Source of the DNA: Vibrio porteresiae DSM 19223
Lineage (GTDB): Bacteria > Pseudomonadota > Gammaproteobacteria > Enterobacterales > Vibrionaceae
Length of the DNA stretch: 64,000 nt
NCBI RefSeq assembly: GCF_024347055.1
Contig: NZ_AP024896.1
Location: 1,736,001 to 1,800,000, forward strand
Direction: 5' to 3'
Shown here: in pieces, positions 41,809 to 51,717 of the stretch
Layout: the number at the start of each line of letters is the position of its first letter
Position numbering within the stretch: position 1 is the first letter of the stretch
Translations under genes and position numbers: made by a program
Notes under the pieces: generated by a model
Told to the model about the DNA's origin: nothing
The model's database searches: none
What the model saw: the letters and a program-made list of their open reading frames with translations, nothing else

Positions 41809-43107
41809 TTAGCCTGCGTTGGCTTGATCTTTATCGTTAGCAGCGAGTAACTCTTCTTGATTGCTCAACATCTTATCCAACTCATCACGACGTTTGATAA
41901 ACTGCTTCATATCACCTTTAGGCACAGAGCTTGCCATTGGGATTTTCGCCGTCATCGCATTCACTGGATGACCACGGACAATTAACTCGTAATGTAGGTG
42001 CGGACCAGTGACACGCCCAGTAGAGCCAGAGAGCGCAATCTTTTCACCACGTTTAACGTGTTGTCCTTTATGCACCAAGATTTTACTCAAGTGCAAGTAA
42101 CGCGTGGTGTAGGTATTATCATGTTTGATCACCACGTAATTACCCGCATAAGGGTGTTTACGGGTCAAAATCACTACGCCATCACCAGTAGAAAGCACTG
42201 GAGTACCCACTGGAGTTGCAAAATCAGTTCCGTTGTGAGGCATCAAACGCCCTGTCACAGGGTGAATTCGGCGCGGATTAAATGGCGATGAAATACGAAA
42301 ACGCTGGGTCGTTGGATAACGACGAAACGCTTTTTGTAAACTTTCACCACGTCCATCATAATACTGTCCATCTTTATTGAGGTAGGCAGTAATAACGCCT
42401 TGATGGCTAAAGATTTTAATCGCTTCAATTTCACGATCGCCAGTCAACTCTTCGCCAATAAATTGACGTGACTGCACCACTTCAAAACGGTCGCCCGCAC
42501 GTAAATCACGCGTGAAATTGAGTTTGTCTTTTAACAAAGTCACGATCTGATCAATTTCAGCACTGTTTAAACCGAGTTCGTAAGCAGACTGAGAGAAAGT
42601 TCCTTGAATTTCTCCCAACAGCGGGCGTTCTTTCCACGTACCAGGGATTTTGATATCGTCGAAATCATAACCACCATCGCTGTTTAAGCTATACACTGCC
42701 TTGTGTGCAATACCAAACACCAACTCCATCTTCTGCAAAGATTTACCGTCATCGGTACGCCAGAAACGCAAAACGTTGCCCGGCTGCAAGGTATCCAATG
42801 CAAGATAGTTTAAGTCAGTCTCCATGATTTTCATCAGCTCTTGGTAGCTAAAACCAAGGTGCGTGAAAATGGTACTCAAGTTATCACCCGCTTTAATCTC
42901 ATATTCAAAAGCTGGGATATCTTGTTTTACTTCATTTGTTGTATTGCTAAGAATCGATTCAACGATCTGATTTTCAGGAATGGTTATCTGAACGCTTTTC
43001 TGCAATCCATTATCATTAAGAGCGGAAGATATAATTGCCAATCCGAGCAATGGAAAGCCGATGACTGATGCCTTCTTTCGCGCAGAAAGCTCAGCAAATC
43101 GGAGCAT
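41809..43107 (-). CDS. shyA: ShyA-like M23 murein DD-endopeptidase
   Basis: Cuts peptide crosslinks in peptidoglycan to allow cell elongation. About 432 residues from this ATG, close to the 430 of V. cholerae ShyA, whose gene lies in the same neighbourhood. Layout: cytoplasmic basic end, membrane anchor (about 15-32, VIGFPLLGLAIISSAL), a LysM-like/OapA region (about 75-130, IKAGDNLSTIFTHLGFSYQEL), a second domain, then the M23 domain with HPVTGRLMPHNGTDF (zinc His and Asp) and HLHYEL (zinc HxH). The longer frame needs a TTG and is rejected. Confidence 0.9.
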   Translation of the reverse strand: MLRFAELSARKKASVIGFPLLGLAIISSALNDNGLQKSVQITIPENQIVESILSNTTNEVKQDIPAFEYEIKAGDNLSTIFTHLGFSYQELMKIMETDLNYLALDTLQPGNVLRFWRTDDGKSLQKMELVFGIAHKAVYSLNSDGGYDFDDIKIPGTWKERPLLGEIQGTFSQSAYELGLNSAEIDQIVTLLKDKLNFTRDLRAGDRFEVVQSRQFIGEELTGDREIEAIKIFSHQGVITAYLNKDGQYYDGRGESLQKAFRRYPTTQRFRISSPFNPRRIHPVTGRLMPHNGTDFATPVGTPVLSTGDGVVILTRKHPYAGNYVVIKHDNTYTTRYLHLSKILVHKGQHVKRGEKIALSGSTGRVTGPHLHYELIVRGHPVNAMTAKIPMASSVPKGDMKQFIKRRDELDKMLSNQEELLAANDKDQANAG

Positions 43108-43212
43108 TAGAGATTTTGTTTGCACTATCCGACCCGTGTATTCAATATAAAACTGCGACAAGAGTACGGGTTTCTCAGAAAAATGTCACCTAGCTGGTGT
43201 CACCAAATGCCT

Positions 43213-43239
43213 AAAAAAGGCACAATTAGTGCCTTTTTT
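43213..43239 (-). terminator. Rho-independent terminator of the CBM48 gene
   Basis: Stem AAAAAAGGCAC/GTGCCTTTTTT with a 5-base loop and T-runs on both strands, 122 bp downstream of the CBM48 gene and upstream of shyA. Confidence 0.85.
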
Positions 43240-43360
43240 GTCAGTATCAATGTGAACAAATAAGCATAAACATCATGCTTATCTATCTACTCACCCGTAC
43301 CAATAAAACAGACTCATTAGTTACGTCATTCAAAACATTAATGAAGCGACCACATGCACA

Positions 43361-43660
43361 CTATTCGTGCGTAGAAACTAAACAATTGTCTTGGCCAAAA
43401 CCATTGGGAATATAGCTGTCCGCTTTAGGATCGTTAAGCCATTGAATCTCATCGATTAAATAACGAAACTGAAACTCTGCATCTTTAGGAAGGCGAGTCT
43501 TAAATTTGAAGGTTTGTGATTTGCCAGCTTTCTTCATCGGCTCTGGCTGCCAATCAAGAAAATCTGCAACGATATCGACGTGAGAGGTGGTCTCTGGTGC
43601 ATCTACTTCGAAAGTAACTTCAACTTCATCTTTAGTTTTAAAAAAGCGCTTGTTGATCAT
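43361..43660 (-). CDS. CBM48/AMPK-type glycogen-binding domain protein
   Basis: A 99-residue protein that is only the early-set domain of isoamylases and AMPK beta: VTFEVDAPETTSHVDIVADFLDWQPEPMKK, the carbohydrate-contact Trp in DWQP, KFKTRLPKDAEFQFRYLID and W in IQWLNDPKADSY, ending SYIPNGFGQDNCLV. Such stand-alone modules are common in gamma-proteobacteria, thought to bind glycogen-like glucans; no catalysis. GGAG lies seven bases before this ATG. It stands alone. Confidence 0.88.
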   Translation of the reverse strand: MINKRFFKTKDEVEVTFEVDAPETTSHVDIVADFLDWQPEPMKKAGKSQTFKFKTRLPKDAEFQFRYLIDEIQWLNDPKADSYIPNGFGQDNCLVSTHE

Positions 43661-44018
43661 GACAAACTCCGTTTCTGTATAGAAAATATCCAACCAACTT
43701 AATCATAAGTAATTTACCCAATATGCACAATATTGAAGTGCTTACTGGTGAATTTCTCTGTGAATAGACGCTATTTTTTCTCAACCTTGAAGCATGAACT
43801 TTGCGCTAAGTCGCACACTGCCACACTTTGTCGAGGAATATTTTCTTCGGGCACGTTGATTTTGTGCTGTACTCAAAGCTAGTGAGCACTAACCTCTTAG
43901 CCACTATTTTGATTAACATCAACAGATCTTACCTGAGGGCCATATCCCACTTTACAGGGGGTCCAATGAGCGTAGAATCCGCGTTTTCTTTCCTTCTTTA
44001 TGAATAAGGTAATCAACT
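43661..44018. other. 358-bp intergenic region between divergent genes
   Basis: Carries the promoters of the CBM48 gene and the SulP gene; AAGG precedes the SulP start. I see no further structured element. Confidence 0.4.
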
Positions 44019-45671
44019 ATGCTTGCCATTTATGAATCACACCGTGCCGGGCTACTAAAACGCTCTAATTGGCTGATAAACCTCAGCTCAGGTGTGATTG
44101 TTGGTGTGGTTGCCCTCCCTCTGGCGATGGCGTTCGCTATCGCCTCTGGTGTGAAACCCGAACAGGGCATTTATACCTCCATTTTTGCCGGTATCATCGT
44201 CTCCCTATTTGGCGGCTCTCGCATCCAAATCGCAGGGCCTACGGGTGCTTTCATCGTCATCCTTGCTGGAATTGTGGGTCAGTACGGCATAACAGGATTA
44301 CAAATTGCCACCATGATGGCTGGAGTCATCCTGCTACTATTGGGTATCACTAAGTTAGGTACCATCATTCGTTTTATCCCAGATCCTGTCATCATCGGTT
44401 TTACCAGCGGTATCGGGGTGATCATTTGGGTTGGTCAATGGCGCGACTTCTTTGGCTTACCAGCAATTGCTGGTGAACATTTCCACCAGAAATTATTGGC
44501 ACTGATCCAGGTATTCCCGCAACTTCATCTCACTACCACTCTGCTGGCGGCACTGTCGCTATTTTTGGTGTTGATGGGGCCGAAAGTGCCTGGGTTGAAA
44601 AAAGTACCTGGTCCACTACTCGCATTAGTGGTGGTAACGTCGCTGCAATACGTGATGCACTTTGATGGTGTTAGAACCATTGGTTCTGCATTTGGTGGGA
44701 TTCCAGAAGGCTTGCCTCAATTTAGTGTTCCACAAGTCTCTTTCTCCGATGTTATTCAGCTTATTGGACCAGCCTTTGCTATTGCGATGCTTGGGGCGAT
44801 TGAATCACTGCTTTCAGCCGTAGTGGCTGACGGTATGGCAGGAACCAAACACGACTCCAACCAAGAACTGATTGGCCAAGGGATCGCGAACATGGTCACA
44901 CCACTGTTTGGTGGTATTGCCGCAACAGGTGCCATTGCGCGTACAGCAACCAACATTCGTAACGGTGGCAATAGCCCGATTTCAGGCGTCGTACACTCAC
45001 TGACCTTAGTGGTGATTCTGTTAGTGCTTGCGCCTCTTGCCGTCAATATCCCGCTTGCCACACTGAGCGCAATCTTGTTTGTTGTGGCATGGAACATGAG
45101 TGAAGCGCGCCATTTCGTTAAACTGATTCGTCGCGCTCCACGCGCTGACGTCGTGATTTTGCTCACTACCTTCTTATTAACCGTGTTTGCTGACTTAGTC
45201 GTCGCAGTGAATATCGGTGTGGTGATAGCGATTCTGCAATTTGTGCGTCGCATGGCGACCAGTGTAGAAGTGAAAGTGGATGCTTCTGAAGAGATGTCTC
45301 ACGTGCTTGCGAAAAATGGCCATACTCAACTGCCGCGTGAAGTAGCCGTTTATGCTCTCGAAGGGCCCTTCTTCTTTGGCGCAGCGGAAACATTCGAACG
45401 TGTGATGAACTCGATTCAAGAAACACCTAAGGTTTTGATCATTCGCTTGAAATGGGTTCCTTTTATGGACATTACCGGTCTGCAATCTCTGGAAGACATT
45501 ATCCATAGCTTCCATAAAAAAGGCGTTGTGGTGTGCATTTCAGGAGCCAATAACCGCGTTGACCATAAACTGCATCGCGCCGGGATTGTCGAACTGATTG
45601 GCGAAGAGCACTATTTTGCCCAATTTGAGTCGGCATTGCGTTATGCCTGCGATAATAATCAAGCCCAGTGA
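44019..45671 (+). CDS. SulP-family anion transporter with STAS domain
   Basis: A 550-residue inner-membrane transporter. The N-terminal membrane part (about 15-405) has the SulP pattern SSGVIVGVVALPLAMAFAIASG, GSRIQIAGPTGAFIVI and GMAGTKHDSNQELIGQGIAN. The C-terminal STAS domain (about 430-545) contains VLIIRLKWVPFMDITGLQSLEDI. Members move sulfate, bicarbonate or dicarboxylates. Substrate is open; bicarbonate is possible, as in BicA relatives. AAGG precedes the ATG. No partner genes are adjacent. Confidence 0.92.
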   Translation: MLAIYESHRAGLLKRSNWLINLSSGVIVGVVALPLAMAFAIASGVKPEQGIYTSIFAGIIVSLFGGSRIQIAGPTGAFIVILAGIVGQYGITGLQIATMMAGVILLLLGITKLGTIIRFIPDPVIIGFTSGIGVIIWVGQWRDFFGLPAIAGEHFHQKLLALIQVFPQLHLTTTLLAALSLFLVLMGPKVPGLKKVPGPLLALVVVTSLQYVMHFDGVRTIGSAFGGIPEGLPQFSVPQVSFSDVIQLIGPAFAIAMLGAIESLLSAVVADGMAGTKHDSNQELIGQGIANMVTPLFGGIAATGAIARTATNIRNGGNSPISGVVHSLTLVVILLVLAPLAVNIPLATLSAILFVVAWNMSEARHFVKLIRRAPRADVVILLTTFLLTVFADLVVAVNIGVVIAILQFVRRMATSVEVKVDASEEMSHVLAKNGHTQLPREVAVYALEGPFFFGAAETFERVMNSIQETPKVLIIRLKWVPFMDITGLQSLEDIIHSFHKKGVVVCISGANNRVDHKLHRAGIVELIGEEHYFAQFESALRYACDNNQAQ

Positions 45672-46020
45672 TTGTTAGTGAAGCGTTAATAAATACGCTT
45701 TAATTCCTTTCCTCTGAGTTCGGTTTGGTGCGCTAAACCGAACTCATCTTTTTGAAATCCCTCAACACTTTTTAACTTATAGTTATGCGCAATCAAGTAA
45801 TCGATTGCATAAAAACGCGTTCTGTTAGCAAAGTGTAATAAAACACATCTTCTTTACTTTTATCATTTTAAAGACAATTAGTTTGAATAGTTAAGGTTGT
45901 ATGGTGAATAGTATTGCATCCTAATATAAAAGTGGCTATCCTTGCGCTCCGATTAAATACGGACATTAAGTGAATGAATATTCCATGGAGGGAAAATACA
46001 ATAGTCACATGAGATAAACG
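45672..46020. other. 349-bp intergenic region before the YjiH-type gene
   Basis: Contains an imperfect dyad TTATGCGCAATC...GATTGCATAA at 45783-45811 whose role is unclear. No gene or terminator is convincing here. Confidence 0.35.
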
Positions 46021-47400
46021 ATGCAAGATAACGCCCAAGCTCTAACGAATACGGAGCAAAATCATACCTCAGCTACCGTATGGCGCTTTTTAATCCCTTC
46101 TATTATTGGGATTCTTTTGTTTATGGCACCAATTCACTACCAAGGTTCTTACACCATTCCGGTAGCCGTATTGGCCAAATCTCTTCAAACACTACTTGGT
46201 AGTGCTCTCGTACCAATGATCACCATCATTGTGGCTTTTATGGCCGGCGCTTCCCTATTAGTAAAACTTTTCCAACCTAAAGCTGTGCTTGAAAAACCGT
46301 TTTTAAATGGTTTATTCAACCCGTCGTGGATCTGGCTTGTCGTTCGCCTGTTTGGTGGTGTTGCCGTAGTCATGACACATTACAGTGTTGGCCCAAATAT
46401 GATTTGGGAAGAAAACACCGGCGGATTGGTATTGGGTGATCTGCTCCCTACGCTATTTTCTGTGTTTGTTTTCGCGGGTCTGTTGCTTCCGCTACTGCTT
46501 AACTTTGGCTTATTGGAACTGTTTGGCAGCTTGCTCAGCAAAATTATGCGTCCAGTATTCAATCTACCAGGCCGCAGTGCTATCGACTGTATGGCATCTT
46601 GGCTTGGCGACGGTAGCGTTGGCATTCTGTTAACCAGCAAACAGTATGAAGACCGTTTTTACACTCAGCGCGAAGCGGCTGTCGTGGCGACAACGTTCTC
46701 TGCAGTTTCAATTACCTTTAGCCTTGTGGTGATTGCCCAAGTCGGCCTTGAGCAGATGTTTCTACCCTTTTATGGTGCCATCTGTTTAGCAGGTGTTGTA
46801 GCAGCGATCATCATTCCGCGTTTACCTCCACTACGTTGGAAGAAAGACGTGTATATCGATGGCTCGAAACCACATCCTGATGCGGATGCTATTCCTGCAG
46901 GCGAAACTGCGTTTTCTTGGGGTCTTAAACTTGCGTTGAACAAAGCATCGCAAACCAAATCCATGAGCGCGATTTTTGCTGAAGGCATTCGCAACGTGAT
47001 TGATATGGTGTTTGGTGTACTGCCAGTGGTAATGGGCCTAGGGACTGCAGCATTAATGATTGCAGAACATACCTCGGTATTTTCTATCCTTGGTCAGCCT
47101 TTCATTCCTTATTTGAAATTGCTAGGCGTTCCAGAAGCGGTTGAAGCGTCTCGTACTATCGTTGTAGGCTTTGCCGATATGTTTATCCCTGCAATTCTTG
47201 CAACGTCAATTCACAGCGAAATGACCCGCTTTATCGTTGCCGCCATGTCGGTAACTCAGTTGATTTACATGTCTGAAGTCGGTGCATTAATGCTCGGTAG
47301 TAAGATTCCAGTTAACATCTTTGAACTGTTCTTTATCTTTATCGTGCGTACCTTAATCACCTTGCCGATTATCGTATTGATTGCCAACTTATTGTTCTAA
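46021..47400 (+). CDS. YjiH-family nucleoside-recognition (Gate) membrane protein
   Basis: A 459-residue polytopic protein with about eleven helices. The N-terminal half contains LLPLLLNFGLLELFGSLLSKIMRPVF and PGRSAIDCMASWLGDGSVG, matching the nucleoside-recognition (Gate) domain, and the second Gate-like part has IVVGFADMFIPAILATSI and RFIVAAMSVTQLIYMSEVGALM. Relatives are predicted to move nucleosides or other polar solutes; their role is poorly established. It stands alone; a strong terminator follows. Confidence 0.85.
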   Translation: MQDNAQALTNTEQNHTSATVWRFLIPSIIGILLFMAPIHYQGSYTIPVAVLAKSLQTLLGSALVPMITIIVAFMAGASLLVKLFQPKAVLEKPFLNGLFNPSWIWLVVRLFGGVAVVMTHYSVGPNMIWEENTGGLVLGDLLPTLFSVFVFAGLLLPLLLNFGLLELFGSLLSKIMRPVFNLPGRSAIDCMASWLGDGSVGILLTSKQYEDRFYTQREAAVVATTFSAVSITFSLVVIAQVGLEQMFLPFYGAICLAGVVAAIIIPRLPPLRWKKDVYIDGSKPHPDADAIPAGETAFSWGLKLALNKASQTKSMSAIFAEGIRNVIDMVFGVLPVVMGLGTAALMIAEHTSVFSILGQPFIPYLKLLGVPEAVEASRTIVVGFADMFIPAILATSIHSEMTRFIVAAMSVTQLIYMSEVGALMLGSKIPVNIFELFFIFIVRTLITLPIIVLIANLLF

Positions 47401-47421
47401 CGAACGTGAGTTGACGTAAAC

Positions 47422-47453
47422 AAAAGCCCTCAAGTTTCCTTGAGGGCTTTTTT
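47422..47453. terminator. Rho-independent terminator between convergent genes
   Basis: Stem AAAAGCCCTCAAG/CTTGAGGGCTTTT with TTTC loop and T-run, 22 bp after the YjiH stop. Confidence 0.92.
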
Positions 47454-47484
47454 GTTTTCACAACTGCCAATGTCGCCTGCCGTG

Positions 47485-48756
47485 CTAAGCCACTTCCTCT
47501 GATTCCACCGCATCCAGTTCTTGATGTTTAATCGTCGCTTCAAACGCTTTCAAACGTTTACGAATCGACTGCAACTCAACGATGGTAGTCCATGAGTTCA
47601 CCAGATATTGGAAAGAGTCTTCTACTTTACCGAAAGCGTTCAAAATCCGTTGCATAATGCCCAGAGTAAACACACCACCCACGATTGAAGGTGCAAGGAT
47701 GATGAGCGGGATAAAGTTACCAAACTGCAAATACCCGTAACGCACTATGTTGAAGTACACGTAGTGCAAATAGAGGCGGAAGTAGTTCTGGCGTACGTGA
47801 TTAAACAGTTCGTTTAAGGTAGCTGGTTGCGCCCGGTTTTCGTTATCTTCACCAAACACCAACTCTTTACGATACGCGGCTTCAACCTTCTGATTTTTAA
47901 ACTCTAACCCCGGCAATTTAATCCCAGCAACGGCAAGCAATAACGTGCCAAAGATAGACCAAATAATCGCGACAAACACCAAACCTTGCGATACTGCACC
48001 AATGATAGGCAGTTCTTTAACGTAACTTGATAACGTCCACAAAATTGGCAAGAAGGCGATCAGTGTCATGATCGAGTTAAGAAAACTCACACCTAAGCTT
48101 TCCATAATGGAAGCAAAGCGCATGGTATCTTCTTGAATACGCTGTGAAGCCCCTTCGATATGACGTACATGTTGCCATTTCGAGGTGTAGTACTCGGTCA
48201 TGGCGATACGCCAACGGAACACATAGTGACTCACAAAGAACGCATTGCACACCGCAACAGTAATCGCAATCATCAAGATAGTGCCAACGGTCATCAGTTC
48301 ACTGTAGAACTTAGCTAGGGTAATGGTGTTCGGCTTGGCCAATGCCTCTTGAATCAAGTTGTAGAAATCGCCATACCATTCGTTAAGAATGACGCTGACT
48401 TCCACTTGGAACCAAGTAATAAACACAATTAACGCAGAACCCAATACCGACCATTTAGCCCACTTGTTGTCACTGATTTTCATCCAAACAACTAAAAACA
48501 AGGCATAGCAGACGGCCATGTATTGATATAACCATACATCCAACGCTTTCTGTTGTTGCTCACCAAAGGCAGCTTGCATCTCTGGTGTGGCACCACTTTT
48601 TAACGCTTGCGGAAAATCGAACCCAAACCAACCACCCAAGCTCAACTTAGGTCCAAAACCTTGGATCACACCATACCAAGCAACAACACAGATGAGAGCC
48701 CATAATATAAAAGAAAGGAAGAACCACTTAGGTTTTGGGAAAAAAGATTCAAACAC
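47485..48756 (-). CDS. sbmA: SbmA/BacA-type peptide transporter
   Basis: An inner-membrane importer of antimicrobial peptides (microcins, Bac7, bleomycin) driven by proton flow. The 423 residues open FESFFPKPKWFFLSFILWALI, very close to the SbmA start, and include WYGDFYNLIQEAL, FRWRIAMTEYYTSKWQHVRHIEGASQRIQEDTMRFA in outline, and an 'SLG' loop before the last helices. The start is GTG; no Shine-Dalgarno is clear. It faces away from pstB across 290 bp and is followed by the shared terminator. Confidence 0.92.
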   Translation of the reverse strand: MFESFFPKPKWFFLSFILWALICVVAWYGVIQGFGPKLSLGGWFGFDFPQALKSGATPEMQAAFGEQQQKALDVWLYQYMAVCYALFLVVWMKISDNKWAKWSVLGSALIVFITWFQVEVSVILNEWYGDFYNLIQEALAKPNTITLAKFYSELMTVGTILMIAITVAVCNAFFVSHYVFRWRIAMTEYYTSKWQHVRHIEGASQRIQEDTMRFASIMESLGVSFLNSIMTLIAFLPILWTLSSYVKELPIIGAVSQGLVFVAIIWSIFGTLLLAVAGIKLPGLEFKNQKVEAAYRKELVFGEDNENRAQPATLNELFNHVRQNYFRLYLHYVYFNIVRYGYLQFGNFIPLIILAPSIVGGVFTLGIMQRILNAFGKVEDSFQYLVNSWTTIVELQSIRKRLKAFEATIKHQELDAVESEEVA

Positions 48757-48986
48757 GTTATCAATCTCTTAATGGTTAAATAACAGAACTTCAGAAAGAG
48801 TCCATTCCTGAACGCATCCACTCAACACCATCGGTTGTTAGGCCATAAATGACCTTAAGTGACATGAGATGTTGCTACGTTTGCACAGCCTACCATGGCA
48901 TAGAGGCGTATTAATAATATATAGACCAAATCCACGGTACAAAATTCCCTAACGCCTTTATTTATCTAAAAATCCTTTAGGGAAAC

Positions 48987-49012
48987 AAAAAAGCCCCTCA
49001 CATCGGAGGGGC
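48987..49012 (-). terminator. Terminator of the pst operon
   Basis: On the minus strand stem GCCCCTC/GAGGGGC with a 6-base loop and TTTTTT, 37 bp downstream of pstB. Confidence 0.9.
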
Positions 49013-49048
49013 AAATTTACCATCGCATTATAGTTATAATTCGTTCTA

Positions 49049-49798
49049 TTAACCGAAATCACCGTTCACATAACCACGAGTACGTTCATCTTTCGGATCA
49101 TTGAATATTTGTGCGGTCTCACCGTGCTCAACCAACTCACCCATAAGGAAAAAGGCGGTACGGTCGGAAATACGTCGTGCCTGTTGCATCGAGTGTGTCA
49201 CGATGACGATGGTGTAGTTTTTCTTCAACTCTTCCATCAAATCTTCGATTTTGTTGGTCGCAATCGGGTCAAGTGCTGAGGTCGGTTCGTCCATCAAAAT
49301 AACATCAGGTTCCATCGCGATAGTGCGCGCGATACACAAACGTTGCTGTTGACCACCAGACAAGCCAAAGGCATGTGATTTAAGGCGATCTTTGACTTCA
49401 TCCCACAGCGCAGCACCACGAAGTGAGCGCTCAACCACTTCATCAATGTGTTTTTTATCTTTGATGCCTTGAGCACGTAAACCATAGGCTACGTTTTCAT
49501 AAATGCTCATAGGAAATGGGTTTGGCTTTTGGAATACCATGCCGACTTTAATACGAAGGTCAGCGACATCGACATCACCATAGATGTCTTCACCGTCCAT
49601 CGTCACTTTACCTGTGATACGAACGCCTTCAATGAGATCGTTCATACGGTTTAGACAGCGCAGCAGCGTCGATTTGCCACAACCTGATGGACCAATCAAC
49701 GCGGTGACTTGTTGAGTAGGAATCGCCAGCTCAATCGATTTAAGAGCCTGATTCTCACCATAAAATAGATTCAATTTTTCGATGCTAAATTTGTTCAT
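49049..49798 (-). CDS. pstB: Phosphate ABC transporter ATPase PstB
   Basis: The ATPase of the high-affinity phosphate importer. 249 residues with Walker A GPSGCGKST (36-44), the signature LSGGQQQRLCIARTIAM, Walker B VILMDEPTSALDP and the H-loop VTHSMQQ. Length and NLFYGENQALKSIEL start are typical of PstB. Last gene of pstSCAB, 38 bp after pstA. No phoU follows, so phosphate signalling would rely on a PhoU encoded elsewhere. Confidence 0.96.
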   Translation of the reverse strand: MNKFSIEKLNLFYGENQALKSIELAIPTQQVTALIGPSGCGKSTLLRCLNRMNDLIEGVRITGKVTMDGEDIYGDVDVADLRIKVGMVFQKPNPFPMSIYENVAYGLRAQGIKDKKHIDEVVERSLRGAALWDEVKDRLKSHAFGLSGGQQQRLCIARTIAMEPDVILMDEPTSALDPIATNKIEDLMEELKKNYTIVIVTHSMQQARRISDRTAFFLMGELVEHGETAQIFNDPKDERTRGYVNGDFG

Positions 49799-49836
49799 TG
49801 TTTTTATCTCTAAATTCGGTCTAGTACGCAGCGCGA

Positions 49837-50706
49837 TTAGTAAGTTGCTGAATTAAAACGACTGGCGATGAATTTGGTGATCATATTAATCAAAAGGACC
49901 ACCACAATCAGCACTGTTGCCGTACCATAAGCTTGGTTCCACTCTTCCACGGTAAACAATTCAGTGGTCAGTTTATATAAATGAACCGTGAGTGTACGAC
50001 CTGAATCCATTAAAGAATCTGGAATACGTGCCACCATACCTGCGGTCAAAAAGACCGGAGCCGATTCGCCAATAACGCGACCGATACTCAAAATAACAGA
50101 AGTCAGAATCCCTGGCATCGCACTTGGCAGAATCAAGCGCCAAATTGTATAGATTTTTGAAGCACCTAAACCGTATGAACCTTCACGATAGGTTTGCGGA
50201 ACGGACATCAGCGCTTCTTCTGTAGTACGAATAATGACCGGAAGAATCAAAATACTCAGAGTCAACGCCCCCGACAAAATCGAGAAGCCAAACCCTAAGA
50301 TAACCACAAAGAAGGTCATACCAAACAGACCAAAAATGATCGAAGGAATACCGGCAAGGGACTCAGTACAAAAACGAATCACCTTAACCAATTTACTGCC
50401 GACTTTTGCATATTCAGTCAGATAAATCGCTGTCATGATCCCCAGAGGAGCCGCCACCGCAATCGACGCGATCACCATGTAGATGGTTGAAATGATCATC
50501 GGGAAAATACCGTGTTCATCACCAGTACGGGTATAGTTATCGCTAATAAAGTGCCAATCTACAAAGCGCAGACCATTGGATAGAATGTACCAAATAATCC
50601 AGAACAGAAAACCGACCGTCAGGGCCGCTGACAACCAAATAAGGCCATTGAGTACGGCATCTTTATTCTTACGAGCTTGTTTTAGTTTTGCGCGATCCAT
50701 AGCCAT
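49837..50706 (-). CDS. pstA: Phosphate ABC transporter permease PstA
   Basis: A 289-residue inner-membrane permease with about six helices, including the ABC permease EAA loop (EALMSVPQTYREGSYGLGASKIYTI in outline) and IRFCTESLAGIPSIIFGLFG. Together with PstC it makes the channel. Its start overlaps the pstC stop (TAATG), so the two are translationally coupled. Followed by pstB. Confidence 0.95.
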   Translation of the reverse strand: MAMDRAKLKQARKNKDAVLNGLIWLSAALTVGFLFWIIWYILSNGLRFVDWHFISDNYTRTGDEHGIFPMIISTIYMVIASIAVAAPLGIMTAIYLTEYAKVGSKLVKVIRFCTESLAGIPSIIFGLFGMTFFVVILGFGFSILSGALTLSILILPVIIRTTEEALMSVPQTYREGSYGLGASKIYTIWRLILPSAMPGILTSVILSIGRVIGESAPVFLTAGMVARIPDSLMDSGRTLTVHLYKLTTELFTVEEWNQAYGTATVLIVVVLLINMITKFIASRFNSATY

Positions 50707-51638
50707 TACCTCGCCTTCTCACGGTTCAAATACAACAGCGCTGCGTTCAACATCATGATAAATACCAGCAGCACAACCCCGGTCGCATAAAGTGCGTTTG
50801 CGTGTACACCGCTCGCATACGACATTTCAATCGCAATATTGGCGGTTAAGGTACGAGCTGAATCTAAAATTCCTTGCGGCATGGCGGGCGCGTTGCCCAT
50901 CACCATAATGATCGCCATCGTTTCTCCGAGAGCACGACCAATCCCAAGAATAACGGCAGTCATGATCCCCGAGCGAGCTGCAGGCACGAGCAATTTGAAA
51001 ATGGTGTAGATTTTTGATGCGCCTAACGCAAGAGAGCCCTCACGATACGCTGCAGGAACGGCTCGAATCGACGTTTCAGACACTGTAATCACCGTTGGCA
51101 AAATCATCACACCAAGGACGATGATACCCGCCAAAATGGTGTTACCTGCAGGCACATCGAATACTTGCTGAATCAAAGGCACAATGATGACCAAGCCAAA
51201 GAAGCCGTATACCACCGAGGGAATCCCTGCAAGCAGTTCAACCGCTGGACGGATAATATCAGCCACTCGTTTCGGTGCAATTTCAGCAATGAATACCGCA
51301 GTCAGTACACCAATCGGCACGCCCAAAATAACCGCACCAAGGGTAGAAACGACTGACGCCACAATCATGGTTGCAACGCCATATAAGGCAGGTGGAAGCC
51401 ACTCTTCACCAAACACGATTCCGGTGATACCCGCTTCTTTAAAAGCAGGCAGGCTTTCACGAATAATAAAGTAGGCAATAACGGCCAGGGAAACGATACC
51501 GATGACGGCACTGGTTAGAAACAAACCGTGGAAAATACGTTCTTTCCAATCAATGCGCTTTTTCGCTCGTAGGCCAGATTGAACACTAGGTGCTTTTTCG
51601 CCGTTCATAAGCTTTTCACTATTGTTTGCGATGGTCAT
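50706..51638 (-). CDS. pstC: Phosphate ABC transporter permease PstC
   Basis: A permease of about 310 residues with six helices after a hydrophilic N-terminal tail (about 45 residues). It has VELLAGIPSVVYGFFGL and the EAA loop AVPAAYREGSLALGASKIYTI, matching PstA at that loop. The ATG taken is the second codon-compatible start; a TTG two codons earlier is weaker. A terminator-like hairpin separates it from pstS. Confidence 0.94.
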   Translation of the reverse strand: MTIANNSEKLMNGEKAPSVQSGLRAKKRIDWKERIFHGLFLTSAVIGIVSLAVIAYFIIRESLPAFKEAGITGIVFGEEWLPPALYGVATMIVASVVSTLGAVILGVPIGVLTAVFIAEIAPKRVADIIRPAVELLAGIPSVVYGFFGLVIIVPLIQQVFDVPAGNTILAGIIVLGVMILPTVITVSETSIRAVPAAYREGSLALGASKIYTIFKLLVPAARSGIMTAVILGIGRALGETMAIIMVMGNAPAMPQGILDSARTLTANIAIEMSYASGVHANALYATGVVLLVFIMMLNAALLYLNREKAR

Positions 51639-51678
51639 ATCCAATACTCAACTATAGATAAAATAGTGAGAACAAAAA

Positions 51679-51702
51679 GCTCAGCCCAAAAACGGGCTGA
51701 GC
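51679..51702 (-). terminator. Intraoperon terminator/attenuator between pstS and pstC
   Basis: Stem GCTCAGCCC/GGGCTGAGC with a 6-base loop; on the minus strand TTTTTG follows. It lies 16 bp after pstS and 41 bp before pstC, so partial termination would give more binding protein than permease. Confidence 0.8.
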
Positions 51703-51717
51703 AAAAGAGAATTTAAA

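Noticed and set aside
41809..43161. Longer shyA frame starting at 43161
   Set aside because: It needs a TTG start, and the ATG at 43107 gives a length like that of V. cholerae ShyA.
45783..45811. PurR-like operator before the YjiH gene
   Set aside because: The dyad is imperfect and does not match the PurR consensus, so no regulator is named.
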